Shown here: positions 46,732 through 55,671 of the stretch, piece by piece
How the letters are laid out: the number at the start of each line of letters is the position of its first letter
Position numbering within the stretch: the first letter of the stretch is position 1
Assembly (NCBI RefSeq): GCF_002374835.1
Contig: NZ_NWVD01000001.1
Span: 248,001 to 312,000, forward strand
Direction: 5' to 3'
From: Sphingomonas ginsenosidimutans
GTDB lineage: Bacteria; Pseudomonadota; Alphaproteobacteria; Sphingomonadales; Sphingomonadaceae
Length of the DNA: 64,000 bases
Notes under the pieces: generated by a model
The model's input: only the letters and a program-made list of their open reading frames with translations
Databases searched by the model: none
What the model was told of the DNA's origin: nothing
Position numbers and translations under genes: made by a program

Positions 46732-47526
46732 TCATTTCCGACGCGCGCCGTGGCGATCGATCCACGCCGCGATGCGTCCGATCACCTCATCCTCGATCCC
46801 GGCATAACCGTGCGGCGTCAGCGATCCGCAATCGTCGTCGCCGCGGGTCGTGCCGCCATCGACATGGACGACCGCGACGTCGGGACTGCGGCGTAGCGCC
46901 GCGGCGATGCGCGGGGCCGCGCCCCGCGGGGCGACGCGGCACCGGTCGGCGCGATTGGCGACCACCAGCGCGGGCACGCGCACCGCGGCCGGATCGGCAT
47001 CGAACACCGTTTCGCCGCTGCCGCCGGGCACCGAAACCGATTCGGTCAGCACCAATCCGGCAAGCGTCCCCGGACGGGCGTGCGCCGCGCCGTTCATCGC
47101 CGCGATCGCCCCCTGGCTCGTCCCCAGCAGGAACACCGGCGCCCCCGTCTGCCGGCGGGCGAGCGCGATCAGCGCCGTGACGCGCCGCGCATAGGCAGGC
47201 GTGCTGCGCTGTCCGCGCAGGCTGGCGTGGTCGACGGTATCGGGGATCAGCACGGCATAGCCGCGCGCCTTCCACGCCGCGCGGGTGCGCACGACGAAAT
47301 TGTGATCGTGGCGGATATCGCCGTCGCGCGTCAGCCCGATATCGCCGGTGCCGCCGGGCAGCATGACGATCGCGGCGCGCGGGGTGGGCGGCGCGGCGAT
47401 CAGCACGCGCTGATCCGTGCCGCCCGCCAGCGGCACATCGACGACCCGTTCGGACGCGGCGGCGGGACACGCGACCGCCGATGCGGCGACGAGGCCGAAC
47501 GTCGCGACGCGCGAGCGGTGACGCAT
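46732..47526 (-). CDS. Secreted alpha/beta-hydrolase
   Basis: The 264-aa protein has a signal peptide (ATFGLVAASAVACPAAASE) and an alpha/beta-hydrolase fold. The nucleophile elbow is LLGTSQGAIAA with serine near residue 139; a His is available in LTPHGYAGIEDE near the C-terminus, and acid candidates lie in between. RVLIAAPPTPRAAIVMLPGG resembles dienelactone-hydrolase-like proteins of unknown substrate. The ATG at 47526 has AGGAAGG 8 nt upstream; an ATG two codons earlier is possible. It is monocistronic, and the natural substrate is unknown. Confidence 0.75.
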   Translation of the reverse strand: MRHRSRVATFGLVAASAVACPAAASERVVDVPLAGGTDQRVLIAAPPTPRAAIVMLPGGTGDIGLTRDGDIRHDHNFVVRTRAAWKARGYAVLIPDTVDHASLRGQRSTPAYARRVTALIALARRQTGAPVFLLGTSQGAIAAMNGAAHARPGTLAGLVLTESVSVPGGSGETVFDADPAAVRVPALVVANRADRCRVAPRGAAPRIAAALRRSPDVAVVHVDGGTTRGDDDCGSLTPHGYAGIEDEVIGRIAAWIDRHGARRK

Positions 47527-47713
47527 GATCATTCCTTCCTGTTCCCGGCGGCCGCAGGATACGCACGGCGCGGGCCTGCGGCATCCCCGATCCGTCGACT
47601 CGGGTGAAGACGGTGCGGCGATCGGGCAATCGCGCATGTCGGCGTCGGACGGGTTTCGGCCCGCCCACCGTCGCGCTACGGCGCCTCGCGACGAAGCGGC
47701 ACGGGGAATGATG

Positions 47714-48412
47714 ATGCGGACGATCGGGCTGATCGGGGGGATGAGCTGGGAGAGCTCCGCCGAATATTATCGCATCGTCAATGAAGGGGTGCGCGACCGC
47801 GTCGGGCCGACCGCGTCGGCATCCTGCCTGTTGTGGTCGTTCAACTTCGCCGAGATCGAGGCATTGCAGCATCGCGGCGACTGGGACGCGCTGACCGCGC
47901 GGATGACGCAGGCGGCGCGCGCGCTGGAGGCGGGCGGGGCGGACGTGCTGCTGATCTGCACCAACACGATGCACCGGATGGTCGATGCGGTGCAGGCGGC
48001 GGTATCGATCCCGCTACTGCATATCGCCGATCCCACCGCCGAGCGGATCAGCGCGGCCGGGCTGCGCACCATCGGGCTGCTGGGCACCGCGTTCACGATG
48101 GAGCAGGATTTCTACAAGGGGCGGCTGGCGACGCGCCACGGGCTGGAGGTGATCGTGCCCGACGAGCGCGATCGCGCGACAGTCCATCGCATCATCTATG
48201 ACGAACTGGTCGCGGGGCAGGTCCGGCCCGAATCGCGCGCGGCGTTCCGCGACGTCATCGCGCGGCTGGTGGAACGGGGCGCGGGGGGGGTGATCCTGGG
48301 CTGTACCGAGATCATGCTGCTGGTCGGCGATGCGGACAGCGCGGTGCCGGTGTTCGATACCACCGCGCTGCACGCCGCGGCGGCGGTCGACTGGGCGCTG
48401 CGCGCGGATTGA
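47714..48412 (+). CDS. Aspartate/glutamate racemase family protein
   Basis: The 232-aa protein begins RTIGLIGGMSWESSAEYYR, the standard N-terminus of YgeA/aspartate-racemase-like enzymes. It carries the two catalytic cysteines in LLICTNTMHRM and ILGCTEIMLL. It would interconvert D- and L-amino acids without a cofactor. Three consecutive in-frame ATG codons (47708, 47711, 47714) follow GGGGA; the last matches the family start. It stands alone between two convergent or divergent neighbours, with no clear operon partner. Confidence 0.88.
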   Translation: MRTIGLIGGMSWESSAEYYRIVNEGVRDRVGPTASASCLLWSFNFAEIEALQHRGDWDALTARMTQAARALEAGGADVLLICTNTMHRMVDAVQAAVSIPLLHIADPTAERISAAGLRTIGLLGTAFTMEQDFYKGRLATRHGLEVIVPDERDRATVHRIIYDELVAGQVRPESRAAFRDVIARLVERGAGGVILGCTEIMLLVGDADSAVPVFDTTALHAAAAVDWALRAD

Positions 48413-48422
48413 GACGCGCGCG

Positions 48423-49493
48423 TCAGCCCCGCGCGATGCGCGTCACATGCCCCATCTTGCGGCCGTCGCGCGTCTCGCGCTTGCCGTAGAGGTGGAGGTA
48501 GGCGTTCGGCTCGGCGACCAGGGCGGGCCAGCGTTCCCAATCGGCGCCGATCAGGTTTTCCATCTCAACATGCGTGCCGATCAGTGCGGTGTCGCCCAGC
48601 GGCAGGCCGCAGATCGCGCGGATGTGGTTGGCGAATTGCGAGGTCGCCGCGCCCTCGATCGTCCAGTGCCCGGAATTGTGGACGCGCGGCGCCATTTCGT
48701 TGAACACCGGGCCGTCCGCGCCGGCGAAGAATTCGCAGGTCAGCACGCCGACATGCCCCAGCGCATCGGCGATTCGGCCGGTCAGCGCCGCCGCTTCGGT
48801 CCATTGCGCCGCGATTTCGGCGGGGGCGGGCAGGGTGGAGCGGTGGAGGATCGCGTCGCGATGCTCGTTCCATGGCGGCGGATAGCTGGTGACGGTGCCG
48901 TCGGCCGCGCGCACCAGCACGATCGAGAATTCGTGCGTGAAGGGGACGAACGCCTCCAGCACGGCGGGCGCGCCGATCGCCTCGAACGCGGCATCGGCAT
49001 CGGCGGGGGAGGAGAGGCGCACCTGCCCCTTGCCGTCATAGCCGAACCGCGTCGTCTTGAGCACCGCGGGGCAGCCGATCGCGGCGATCGCATCGTCCAG
49101 GTCGGCGCGGGTGGCGACCGCGTGCCAGCGTGCCGGGCGGCCGCCGACCTGCTCCACGAACGATTTTTCGCGGACCCGGTCCTGCGCGACTTCGAGGCTC
49201 ATCGGGGAAGGGTGGACGGGTACGCGGTCCGCCAGCCAGCGCACCGGCGCGGCATCGATATTCTCGAATTCGTAGGTGACGACGTCGCATTGCGCGGCGA
49301 AATCGGCCAGCACCACCTTGTTGTGGTAATCGGCGCGGGTCAGCGAGGAGGCGGTCTGCGCCGCGACGCTTTCGCGGTCGGGCGCCAGCACATGGGTGCG
49401 ATAGCCCAGGTCCGCCGCGGCGCTGGCAAGCATCCGGCCCAGCTGCCCGCCGCCCAGGATGCCGATCGTGCTGCCTGGGGGAAGCGCGGTCAT
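48423..49493 (-). CDS. purK: N5-carboxyaminoimidazole ribonucleotide synthase
   Basis: The 356-aa ATP-grasp enzyme converts AIR, bicarbonate and ATP to N5-CAIR in purine synthesis. It starts [20 protein letters not shown], the PurK signature, and has [13 protein letters not shown] and [16 protein letters not shown] for ATP binding, with [20 protein letters not shown] near the metal site. It overlaps purE by 4 bp and follows it in the operon. Length and motifs are normal. Confidence 0.96.
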   Translation of the reverse strand: MTALPPGSTIGILGGGQLGRMLASAAADLGYRTHVLAPDRESVAAQTASSLTRADYHNKVVLADFAAQCDVVTYEFENIDAAPVRWLADRVPVHPSPMSLEVAQDRVREKSFVEQVGGRPARWHAVATRADLDDAIAAIGCPAVLKTTRFGYDGKGQVRLSSPADADAAFEAIGAPAVLEAFVPFTHEFSIVLVRAADGTVTSYPPPWNEHRDAILHRSTLPAPAEIAAQWTEAAALTGRIADALGHVGVLTCEFFAGADGPVFNEMAPRVHNSGHWTIEGAATSQFANHIRAICGLPLGDTALIGTHVEMENLIGADWERWPALVAEPNAYLHLYGKRETRDGRKMGHVTRIARG

Positions 49494-49966
49494 GCCGGGT
49501 CGGTCGCCACGCCGTCGGTCTGCGCGCGGCGCCAGTCCTGCAACCGCTGCGACAGCGCCGGATCGGCCAGCGCCAGGATCGCGGCGGCCAGCAGCGCGGC
49601 GTTGATCGCGCCGGCCTTGCCGATCGCCAGCGTGCCGACCGGGATGCCGCCGGGCATCTGCGCAATCGACAACAGGCTGTCCATGCCCTTCAGCGCCTTC
49701 GATTCGACCGGCACGCCCAGCACCGGCAGGTGCGTCATCGACGCGGCCATGCCCGGCAGGTGCGCCGCGCCGCCTGCGCCGGCGACGATCACCTTCAGCC
49801 CGCGGTCCGCCGCGCCGGTGGCGTAGTCGTAGAGCCGCTGCGGGGTGCGGTGCGCGGACACCACCTTCGCCTCATACGCGACGCCGAGCGCGTCGAGCGT
49901 CTCGGCGGCGTGCCGCATCGTCTCCCAATCGGAGGTGGACCCCATGATGATGCCGACGTGCGCCAT
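49490..49966 (-). CDS. purE: N5-carboxyaminoimidazole ribonucleotide mutase
   Basis: The 158-aa class I PurE has [13 protein letters not shown] at the N-terminus, [15 protein letters not shown] with the catalytic histidine, and [15 protein letters not shown] with the second conserved histidine. It moves the carboxyl group of N5-CAIR to give CAIR. It is the first gene of the purE-purK operon on the minus strand. Confidence 0.97.
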   Translation of the reverse strand: MAHVGIIMGSTSDWETMRHAAETLDALGVAYEAKVVSAHRTPQRLYDYATGAADRGLKVIVAGAGGAAHLPGMAASMTHLPVLGVPVESKALKGMDSLLSIAQMPGGIPVGTLAIGKAGAINAALLAAAILALADPALSQRLQDWRRAQTDGVATDPA

Positions 49967-50019
49967 CGCGCGCGGTTAGCCGGGCGCGCCGGTGGCGTCC
50001 ACCCCCTATGCGGGGCGCG

Positions 50020-51021
50020 TCAGGCGGCCGCGCGGTCCAGCGAGCGCATCGCCTCCGCGGTCAGCGTGACCGACCGCTTGCGCGCGTCGTGATCGTAGAT
50101 CGCGCTGGCGACCATCACCTCGTCGACGCCGGTGCGCTCGACGAACGCGGCCAGCCCGCGCGCGACGTCGTCGCGCGTGCCGATCGCGCTGGCGGACAGG
50201 ACATGGTCGAGGATCGCGGCATGGGCGGGCGGCAGCGTGGCGCGATAGCCCTCGACCGGCGGGCGCATCCGCCCGGGATTGCCGGTGCGCAGCGCGAAGA
50301 ACGACTGCTGCTGCGACGTCGCGATCAGCTCCGCCTCCGCACGGGTATCGGCGGCGAAGACGTTGAACCCGGCCATCGCATAGGGCCGGTCGAGTACTGC
50401 GGAGGGACGGAAATCGCGGCGGTAGATCGCCAGCGCCTGGTTGAGCGCATCGGGCGCGAAATGCGACGCGAAGGCATAGGGCAGGCCGAGGATCGCGGCG
50501 AGCTGCGCCCCGAACAGGCTGGAGCCGAGGATCCACAATTGCGGCCGCGCCCCCGCGCCGGGGGTGGCGCGGATGCCGGTGCGCCCGTCGTCGGCGAAAT
50601 AGCTTTGCAGCTCGACGACGTCGTTGGGGAACTGGTTGGCATCGCTGTTCAGATTGCGGCGCAGCGCCTGCGCGACGCGCTGGTCGGAACCGGGCGCGCG
50701 GCCCAGCCCCAGGTCGATACGCCCGGGGAACAGCGCGTCGAGCGTGCCGAACTGCTCGGCGATCTGTAGCGGCGCCGAATTGGGCAGCATGATCCCGCCC
50801 GCGCCGATGCGGATCCGCGAGGTCGCGTGGCCGACATGCGCGATCACCACCGCGGTGGCGGCCGATGCGATCCCCTCCATCCCGTGATGTTCGGCGACCC
50901 AATAGCGGTCGAAACCGACCGCCTCGGCATGACGCGCGAGGTCGGCGGCGTTGGCGAGCGACTGCGCCACCGTACCGGTGTCGGTAACGGGGACGAGATC
51001 GAGCAGGGAAAGCCGTGTCAT
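50020..51021 (-). CDS. Luciferase-like flavin-dependent oxidoreductase (LLM class)
   Basis: The 333-aa TIM-barrel protein begins LSLLDLVPV and has [40 protein letters not shown] and [13 protein letters not shown], the pattern of the bacterial luciferase-like MsnO8/YvbT group. These use reduced flavin, but most have no known substrate. It lies 174 bp beyond the end of glutaryl-CoA dehydrogenase, behind a large palindromic element. It is a different subgroup from the SsuD-type enzyme at 54.6-55.6 kb and probably not part of that operon. Confidence 0.82.
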   Translation of the reverse strand: MTRLSLLDLVPVTDTGTVAQSLANAADLARHAEAVGFDRYWVAEHHGMEGIASAATAVVIAHVGHATSRIRIGAGGIMLPNSAPLQIAEQFGTLDALFPGRIDLGLGRAPGSDQRVAQALRRNLNSDANQFPNDVVELQSYFADDGRTGIRATPGAGARPQLWILGSSLFGAQLAAILGLPYAFASHFAPDALNQALAIYRRDFRPSAVLDRPYAMAGFNVFAADTRAEAELIATSQQQSFFALRTGNPGRMRPPVEGYRATLPPAHAAILDHVLSASAIGTRDDVARGLAAFVERTGVDEVMVASAIYDHDARKRSVTLTAEAMRSLDRAAA

Positions 51022-51060
51022 GTCAGCAAAGTGGGGATGCGCGGCGCCGGATGCCAGCGG

Positions 51061-51184
51061 TTCGCGCTTGGGGCGGGTGAAGCGCGGCTTTGGGCGGGAG
51101 GCGTCTGGTCCACGGGGAGGCCCCGGCCTTCGCTGGGGCGACGCCTGTGCCCAAAGCCGTCACCCAAGCGAAAGCTGAGGTCTC
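51061..51184. repeat. Long imperfect hairpin containing a REP-like repeat, copy D
   Basis: CGGCTTTGGGC (51085-51095) pairs perfectly with GCCCAAAGCCG (51149-51159). TTCGCGCTTGGG outside it pairs with CCCAAGCGAA. The loop holds GAGGCCCCGGCCTTCGCTGG, the repeat core shared with the other intergenic copies, and a second half-unit (AAGCGAAAGCTGAGGTCTC) follows. It sits downstream of glutaryl-CoA dehydrogenase and may terminate it. Confidence 0.65.
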
Positions 51185-51194
51185 CGCGTGCGTG

Positions 51195-52370
51195 TCAGAA
51201 CGCGGCGATGCCGGTGATCGCGCGGCCGAGGATCAGCGCGTGGACGTCGTGCGCGCCTTCGTAGGTGTTGACGGTTTCCAGATTCATCGCGTGGCGCATC
51301 ACCTGATACTCGCCCGAAATGCCGTTGCCGCCGTGCATGTCGCGCGCCATCCGCGCGATGTCGAGCGCCTTGCCGACGTTGTTGCGCTTGACGATCGAGA
51401 TCATCTCCGGCGCGTAATCGCCCTCGTCCAGCAGGCGCCCGACGCGCAACGACGCCTGGAGCCCCAGCGCGATCTCGGTCTCCATATCGGCCAGCTTCTT
51501 CTGGAACAGCTGCGTCGCGGCGAGCGGGCGGCCGAACTGATGACGGTCGAGGCCGTACTGGCGCGCGGCGTGGAAGCAGAATTCGGCCGCGCCCAGCGCC
51601 CCCCAGCTGATCCCGTAGCGCGCGCGGTTGAGGCACCCGAACGGGCCCTTCAGCCCCTCGACATTCGGCAGCAGCGCATCCTCGCCCAGTTCCACCTCGT
51701 CCATCTGGATCATGCCGGTGATGCTGGCGCGCAAGGAAAGCTTGCCCTCGATCTTGGGCGCCGACAGCCCCTTCATCCCCTTTTCCAGTACGAAGCCGCG
51801 GATCGCGCCGCCGTGCGCGTCACTCTTGGCCCAGACGACGAAGACGTCGGCGATCGGCGCGTTCGAGATCCACGTCTTGGCGCCGGAGATGACATAGCCG
51901 CCGTCGACCTTGCGCGCGCGGGTGGTCATGCCGCCGGGGTCGGAGCCGGCATCCGGCTCGGTCAGGCCGAAACAGCCGATATATTCGCCGCTCGCCAGCT
52001 TCGGCAGATACTTGCGGCGCTGCTCCTGCGAGCCATAGGCGTGGATCGGGTACATCACGAGGCTGGACTGCACGCTCATCATCGAGCGGTAGCCGGAATC
52101 GACGCGCTCCACCTCGCGCGCGACCAGCCCGTAGCTGACATAGCCCGCGCCGACGCCGCCATATTCGGCCGGGATCGTCGGGCCGAGCAGCCCGAGCGCG
52201 CCCATTTCGCGGAAGATGTCCGGATCGGTATGTTCGTCGGCGAAGGCGCGGATGACGCGCGGCGCCAGTTTGTCCTGCGCATAGGCGCGCGCGCTGTCGC
52301 GGACCATGCGTTCGTCGTCGCTCAGCTGCGCATCGAGGAGGAAGGGATCGGCCCAGTCGAAACGGATCAT
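51195..52370 (-). CDS. gcdH: Glutaryl-CoA dehydrogenase
   Basis: The 391-aa acyl-CoA dehydrogenase has the glutaryl-type N-terminus ([29 protein letters not shown]), [20 protein letters not shown], and the C-terminal [19 protein letters not shown] with the catalytic Glu371. It oxidises and decarboxylates glutaryl-CoA to crotonyl-CoA in lysine and aromatic breakdown. It lies 64 bp after the cytochrome gene of the sulfite-oxidation operon on the same strand. Read-through is possible, but no pathway link is evident. Confidence 0.94.
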   Translation of the reverse strand: MIRFDWADPFLLDAQLSDDERMVRDSARAYAQDKLAPRVIRAFADEHTDPDIFREMGALGLLGPTIPAEYGGVGAGYVSYGLVAREVERVDSGYRSMMSVQSSLVMYPIHAYGSQEQRRKYLPKLASGEYIGCFGLTEPDAGSDPGGMTTRARKVDGGYVISGAKTWISNAPIADVFVVWAKSDAHGGAIRGFVLEKGMKGLSAPKIEGKLSLRASITGMIQMDEVELGEDALLPNVEGLKGPFGCLNRARYGISWGALGAAEFCFHAARQYGLDRHQFGRPLAATQLFQKKLADMETEIALGLQASLRVGRLLDEGDYAPEMISIVKRNNVGKALDIARMARDMHGGNGISGEYQVMRHAMNLETVNTYEGAHDVHALILGRAITGIAAF

Positions 52371-52434
52371 GCGGATGAAATGCCTCTCGTTTTGAGAACC
52401 GCGTTACCGGATCGTCCCGCGCGGGGCCACCCCG

Positions 52435-52764
52435 TCAGCGGTTTTGCACCGCGAGCAACGCGGCGACGAGCCGCCCGTCCTGCGCCGGGTCGAGCGGGGC
52501 GCGATACGCCTCGCGCATCTTCGTGACAGTCGCCTGCCATTTCTCCGCGGTCAGCGGCGGTTGGCGGGTGACGAGGTCCGCCGAATGGCAGGCGGTGCAG
52601 CGCTGGGTCAGCAACTCGCCCGCCGGGCCGGCAGGGAAGGCGGCGGTTTCGGCCGGCAGCGCGATCGTCACCGACGGGGCGTCGTTCGCCGGGGCGGCGG
52701 GCGCGTCCGGCTCCGCGGAACAGGCGGCGAGCGCGATCAGCGCGGCGGGGGCGAGCCGCCTCAT
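52435..52764 (-). CDS. Lipoprotein c-type cytochrome, sulfite dehydrogenase subunit
   Basis: The 109-aa protein has a lipoprotein signal (lipobox ALAAC, modified Cys15) and a single haem-binding site, Cys56-X-X-Cys59-His60, in LLTQRCTACHS. A Met in VTKMREAY is a possible sixth ligand. Small cytochromes of this type accept electrons from SorA-like sulfite dehydrogenases. Its start overlaps the molybdoenzyme stop by 4 bp, which strongly supports that partnership. It would be anchored on the periplasmic side of the membrane. Confidence 0.88.
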   Translation of the reverse strand: MRRLAPAALIALAACSAEPDAPAAPANDAPSVTIALPAETAAFPAGPAGELLTQRCTACHSADLVTRQPPLTAEKWQATVTKMREAYRAPLDPAQDGRLVAALLAVQNR

Positions 52765-53954
52765 GCGGTACGGATCGCGATCGAGGGGGCGGGATTGCGC
52801 ATATAACCGCCGGGGTTCCAGATCGCGTCCATCGCCTGCGTTTCGCCAGCGGTGTTGGTGCAGCGCGCCCACAGGCGATAGCCGCCCGGGCGCAGCCCCG
52901 CGATGGTCGCGGACCAGCGGCGGAAACCGTAGCGCCCCTGATCGGGGCCGAGCCGCGCGGCGTGCCACGTCCGCCCCGCGTCCATCGACAGGTCGACGCG
53001 CGCGACGCCGTGCGCGCCTCCCATCGCCAGCCCGCGCACCGAGAAGGGTTGATCCGCGACCAGCTTCGCACCATCGGGCAGGGGAGTGATGAACGCGCGC
53101 GGCACCATCGCGCCGATCGGCACGGTCGGGAAATCCTTCGCCCCCGGCGCGACGTTCGCGCCGGGCGTGGCGGGGATGCGATACGCCTTGGCCATCCAGT
53201 AACCGTCGTCCGGCGCGGTCAGCACCTCGATCCGGTCGAGCGACTTGATCCAGTAGGTGGAATACCAGCCCGGTACGACCAGCCGGATCGGGAAACCGTT
53301 GAGCAGCGGCAACGCCGCGCCGTTCATCGCGAATGCGATCATCACCTCGCCATCGCGCGCATGGTTGATCGCCAGCGACTTTTCGAACCATGGCGCGCCG
53401 GGCGGCGGGCGATCCAGCCCCGCCAGCCGCACCGCGACCGCGCCGGGCGCGACCCCGGCCATATCGAGGACGTCGCGCAGCCGCACGCCCGTCCACATCG
53501 CATTGCCGATCGCGCCGTCGCCCCATTGCGCGCCGGGGACGCGCGGGGTGAAGAAGCCGCGCGAATTGCCCGAACACTGGTTGACCGCCGCCAGCTCGAC
53601 GCGCGGCAGCCGGCGCAGCGCGTCGAGCGAGAGCGCCAGCGGACGGCGCACCGCGCCGCCGATGCGCAGCCGGAACGCGGCGGGATCGACCGACAGCGGG
53701 ATGTCGTCGTAATGCCAGCGGACGAAGAAGCGGTCGTTGGGGGTGAAGACGTCGTCGCCCAGCACGTCCATCGGCGTCTCGAGCAGCGGCGCGCGTTCGC
53801 GTAGCACGATCATCGCGCCCTTCTGCGGCCAAGTGTCCGCCAGCGCGCGGCGCCCGCCGGCAAAGCCCAGGTCGATATCCTGCGCCGCGGCCCCGGTCGC
53901 CAGCCCCGCGCCGCCCAGCCCGATCAGTCGGAGTGCGGCGCGCCGGTCAGGCAT
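52761..53954 (-). CDS. Molybdopterin-dependent sulfite dehydrogenase, Tat-exported
   Basis: The 397-aa protein has a twin-arginine signal (DRRAALRLIGLGGAGLATG). The molybdopterin domain has NDRFFVRWHYDDIP and the molybdenum-ligating cysteine Cys127 in AAVNQCSGNSRGFF. The C-terminal dimerisation domain (about residues 270-397) includes the WSATIAGLRPGGYRLWARCTN strand region. It resembles SorA/sulfite-oxidase-family enzymes and would oxidise sulfite to sulfate in the periplasm, passing electrons to the adjacent cytochrome. It overlaps the flavin reductase gene by 8 bp. A SoxC-like role is less likely because no other sox genes are present. Confidence 0.85.
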   Translation of the reverse strand: MPDRRAALRLIGLGGAGLATGAAAQDIDLGFAGGRRALADTWPQKGAMIVLRERAPLLETPMDVLGDDVFTPNDRFFVRWHYDDIPLSVDPAAFRLRIGGAVRRPLALSLDALRRLPRVELAAVNQCSGNSRGFFTPRVPGAQWGDGAIGNAMWTGVRLRDVLDMAGVAPGAVAVRLAGLDRPPPGAPWFEKSLAINHARDGEVMIAFAMNGAALPLLNGFPIRLVVPGWYSTYWIKSLDRIEVLTAPDDGYWMAKAYRIPATPGANVAPGAKDFPTVPIGAMVPRAFITPLPDGAKLVADQPFSVRGLAMGGAHGVARVDLSMDAGRTWHAARLGPDQGRYGFRRWSATIAGLRPGGYRLWARCTNTAGETQAMDAIWNPGGYMRNPAPSIAIRTA

Positions 53955-54549
53955 CGGTGAACGACGGAGCCAGATTGCGCGCGGGGGCGAAGCGCGCGAC
54001 CTGCCGCCCGACCAGCCGGAGCTGTTCGACCACCGCCGGATCGCTGGCGCCGCCATCGGCATCGAACTTGGTCTGCGCCGAATTGACCGCGGCGGCGAAC
54101 GGCGTCGGCCAGCCGCGCAGCGCGTGGACGATCGAGCGCAGCGCGGCGATCGTCGATCCGGTCGCCTGCCAGCCATAAGCGGTGGCGATCAGCCCGACGG
54201 GCACGTCGTGCAGATACGGGCGATCGGCATCGCGCGCGGTTTCCTCCAGCAGGTCGAGCGCGTTCTTGACGACGCCCGATATGCTGCCGTGATAGCCGGG
54301 GCTGGCGATGATGACCGCCGATGCCGCGCGCACCGCGGCGACGAAATCCTGTTCCCCGGCGGTCCGCTCGCGCGCGCGCGGATCGTAGAGTGGCAGCTGC
54401 GCCAGTGCCTCGCCCCCGAACAGGCGGGTGGCATAGCCTTCCTCCTGCGCGGCGGCGAGCGCGATGCGCAGCGCATGTTCGGTGGACGACGGGCCGCCGA
54501 CGGTGCCGCCGATTCCCACCACCAACGGTTTCGTATCGGCACTGTCCAC
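53947..54549 (-). CDS. NAD(P)H-dependent FMN reductase (SsuE/SmoA type)
   Basis: The 200-aa flavodoxin-like protein has VVGIGGTVGGPSSTEHALR as the phosphate-binding loop and IIASPGYHGSISGVVKNALD as the flavin-contact segment, typical of SsuE/MsuE-like reductases. It would supply reduced FMN to the sulfonate monooxygenase whose gene ends 11 bp upstream. A GTG start at 54549 was chosen because GGGAG lies 6 nt before it; the frame is open further upstream across the monooxygenase gene. Cytoplasmic. Confidence 0.88.
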   Translation of the reverse strand: MDSADTKPLVVGIGGTVGGPSSTEHALRIALAAAQEEGYATRLFGGEALAQLPLYDPRARERTAGEQDFVAAVRAASAVIIASPGYHGSISGVVKNALDLLEETARDADRPYLHDVPVGLIATAYGWQATGSTIAALRSIVHALRGWPTPFAAAVNSAQTKFDADGGASDPAVVEQLRLVGRQVARFAPARNLAPSFTDA

Positions 54550-54560
54550 GGTCTGCTCCC

Positions 54561-55622
54561 TCACAATGGCGCGTGGTCGATCCGCGGCAGCACGTGGCGC
54601 GCGAACAGATCGGCTTCGGCGGCGTGAGGGTAGCCGGACAGGATGAAGGCGTCGATGCCCATGTCGCGATACATCCGGAGCTTCGCGAGCACCTGGTCGG
54701 GATCGCCGACGATCGCCGCGCCGCAGCCCGAGCGCGCGCGGCCGACGCCGGTCCACAGATTCTCCTCGGCATAGCCGTCGTCCGCGGCATTGTCGCGCAA
54801 TGCCGCCTGCGCGGCGACGCCGGCGGAGGCCGAATCGAGCGACTTGGCGCGGATCGCGGCCCCTTCCTGCGCATCCAGCTTCGACAGCAGGCGATCGGCA
54901 TAGGCGCGCGCCTCCGCCTCGGTATCGCGCACCACCATGTGCGCGCGATAGCCGAAGCGCAGCGTGCGGCCATAAGCGGCGGCGCGCTGTTTCATGTCGG
55001 CGATGATCGCGGCGACATTCTCGCGCTTGTCCGGCCACATCAGGAAGACGTCGCAGGCGCGCGCCGCGGCGTCGCGCGCATCCGGCGAAAGCCCGCCGAA
55101 ATAGAGCAGCGGCGCCTTGCCCGAAACGGTGCCGACGCGCGGCGGATCGATATCGAGCTGCCAGAACTCGCCCTGGTGATTCAGGTGCTGGCCGTTGAGC
55201 AGCGTCTTGAGGATCTCCATCGCCTCGACCGTGCGGCGATAGCGCGGGGCGGAGGCGAGCGTTTCCCCCGGCATGTCGCTGGAGATGATGTTCACCTTCA
55301 GCCGCCCGCCGCCTGTCATCCGGTCGATCGTGGCGATCTGGCGCGCCAGCTGCGGCGGCCACATCTCGCCGATGCGGGTCGCCATCAGCAGGTGGATGTT
55401 CTTCGTCACCGTCGCGATCGCGGCGGCGAAGGCGGTGGTGTCGATCCCCAGCGCATAGCCCGACGGCAGCAGGATATTGTCGAACTTGCCGGTTTCGGCC
55501 TGCATCACGATATCGCGGCAATGCTCCCAGCTGGAACGCAGCGCCGGATCGGGCACGCCGAGGAATTCATAATCATCGTCGCACAGCGCGGAAAACCACG
55601 CGATCTCGCACGGATTGCTCAC
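54561..55622 (-). CDS. SsuD-family flavin-dependent sulfonate monooxygenase, candidate sulfoquinovose monooxygenase (SmoC-like)
   Basis: The 353-aa TIM-barrel enzyme matches SsuD along its length: RQIATIDRMTGGG, VNIISSDMPGE, APLLYFGGLSPDARDAAA, RFGYRAHMVVRDTEAEA, LWTGVGRARSGCGAAIVGDP and FILSGYPHAAEADLF. SsuD-type enzymes use FMNH2 and oxygen to release sulfite from sulfonates. The downstream flavin reductase and sulfite dehydrogenase, and the upstream aldo/keto reductase, match the sulfo-SMO pathway, where the SmoC enzyme converts sulfoquinovose to 6-dehydroglucose. The GTG start at 55622 has GGGAGAGGGA just upstream. Sulfonate chemistry is well supported; the exact substrate is inference. 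Confidence 0.85.
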   Translation of the reverse strand: MSNPCEIAWFSALCDDDYEFLGVPDPALRSSWEHCRDIVMQAETGKFDNILLPSGYALGIDTTAFAAAIATVTKNIHLLMATRIGEMWPPQLARQIATIDRMTGGGRLKVNIISSDMPGETLASAPRYRRTVEAMEILKTLLNGQHLNHQGEFWQLDIDPPRVGTVSGKAPLLYFGGLSPDARDAAARACDVFLMWPDKRENVAAIIADMKQRAAAYGRTLRFGYRAHMVVRDTEAEARAYADRLLSKLDAQEGAAIRAKSLDSASAGVAAQAALRDNAADDGYAEENLWTGVGRARSGCGAAIVGDPDQVLAKLRMYRDMGIDAFILSGYPHAAEADLFARHVLPRIDHAPL

Positions 55623-55671
55623 TTCCCTCTCCCTGCCATGTCGTTGCTGCCGGTCGCGTCATCGCGCGGGG

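Noticed and set aside
50020..51021. Second luciferase-like oxidoreductase as part of the sulfonate operon
   Set aside because: It is separated by gcdH and a large palindromic element and belongs to a different LLM subgroup.
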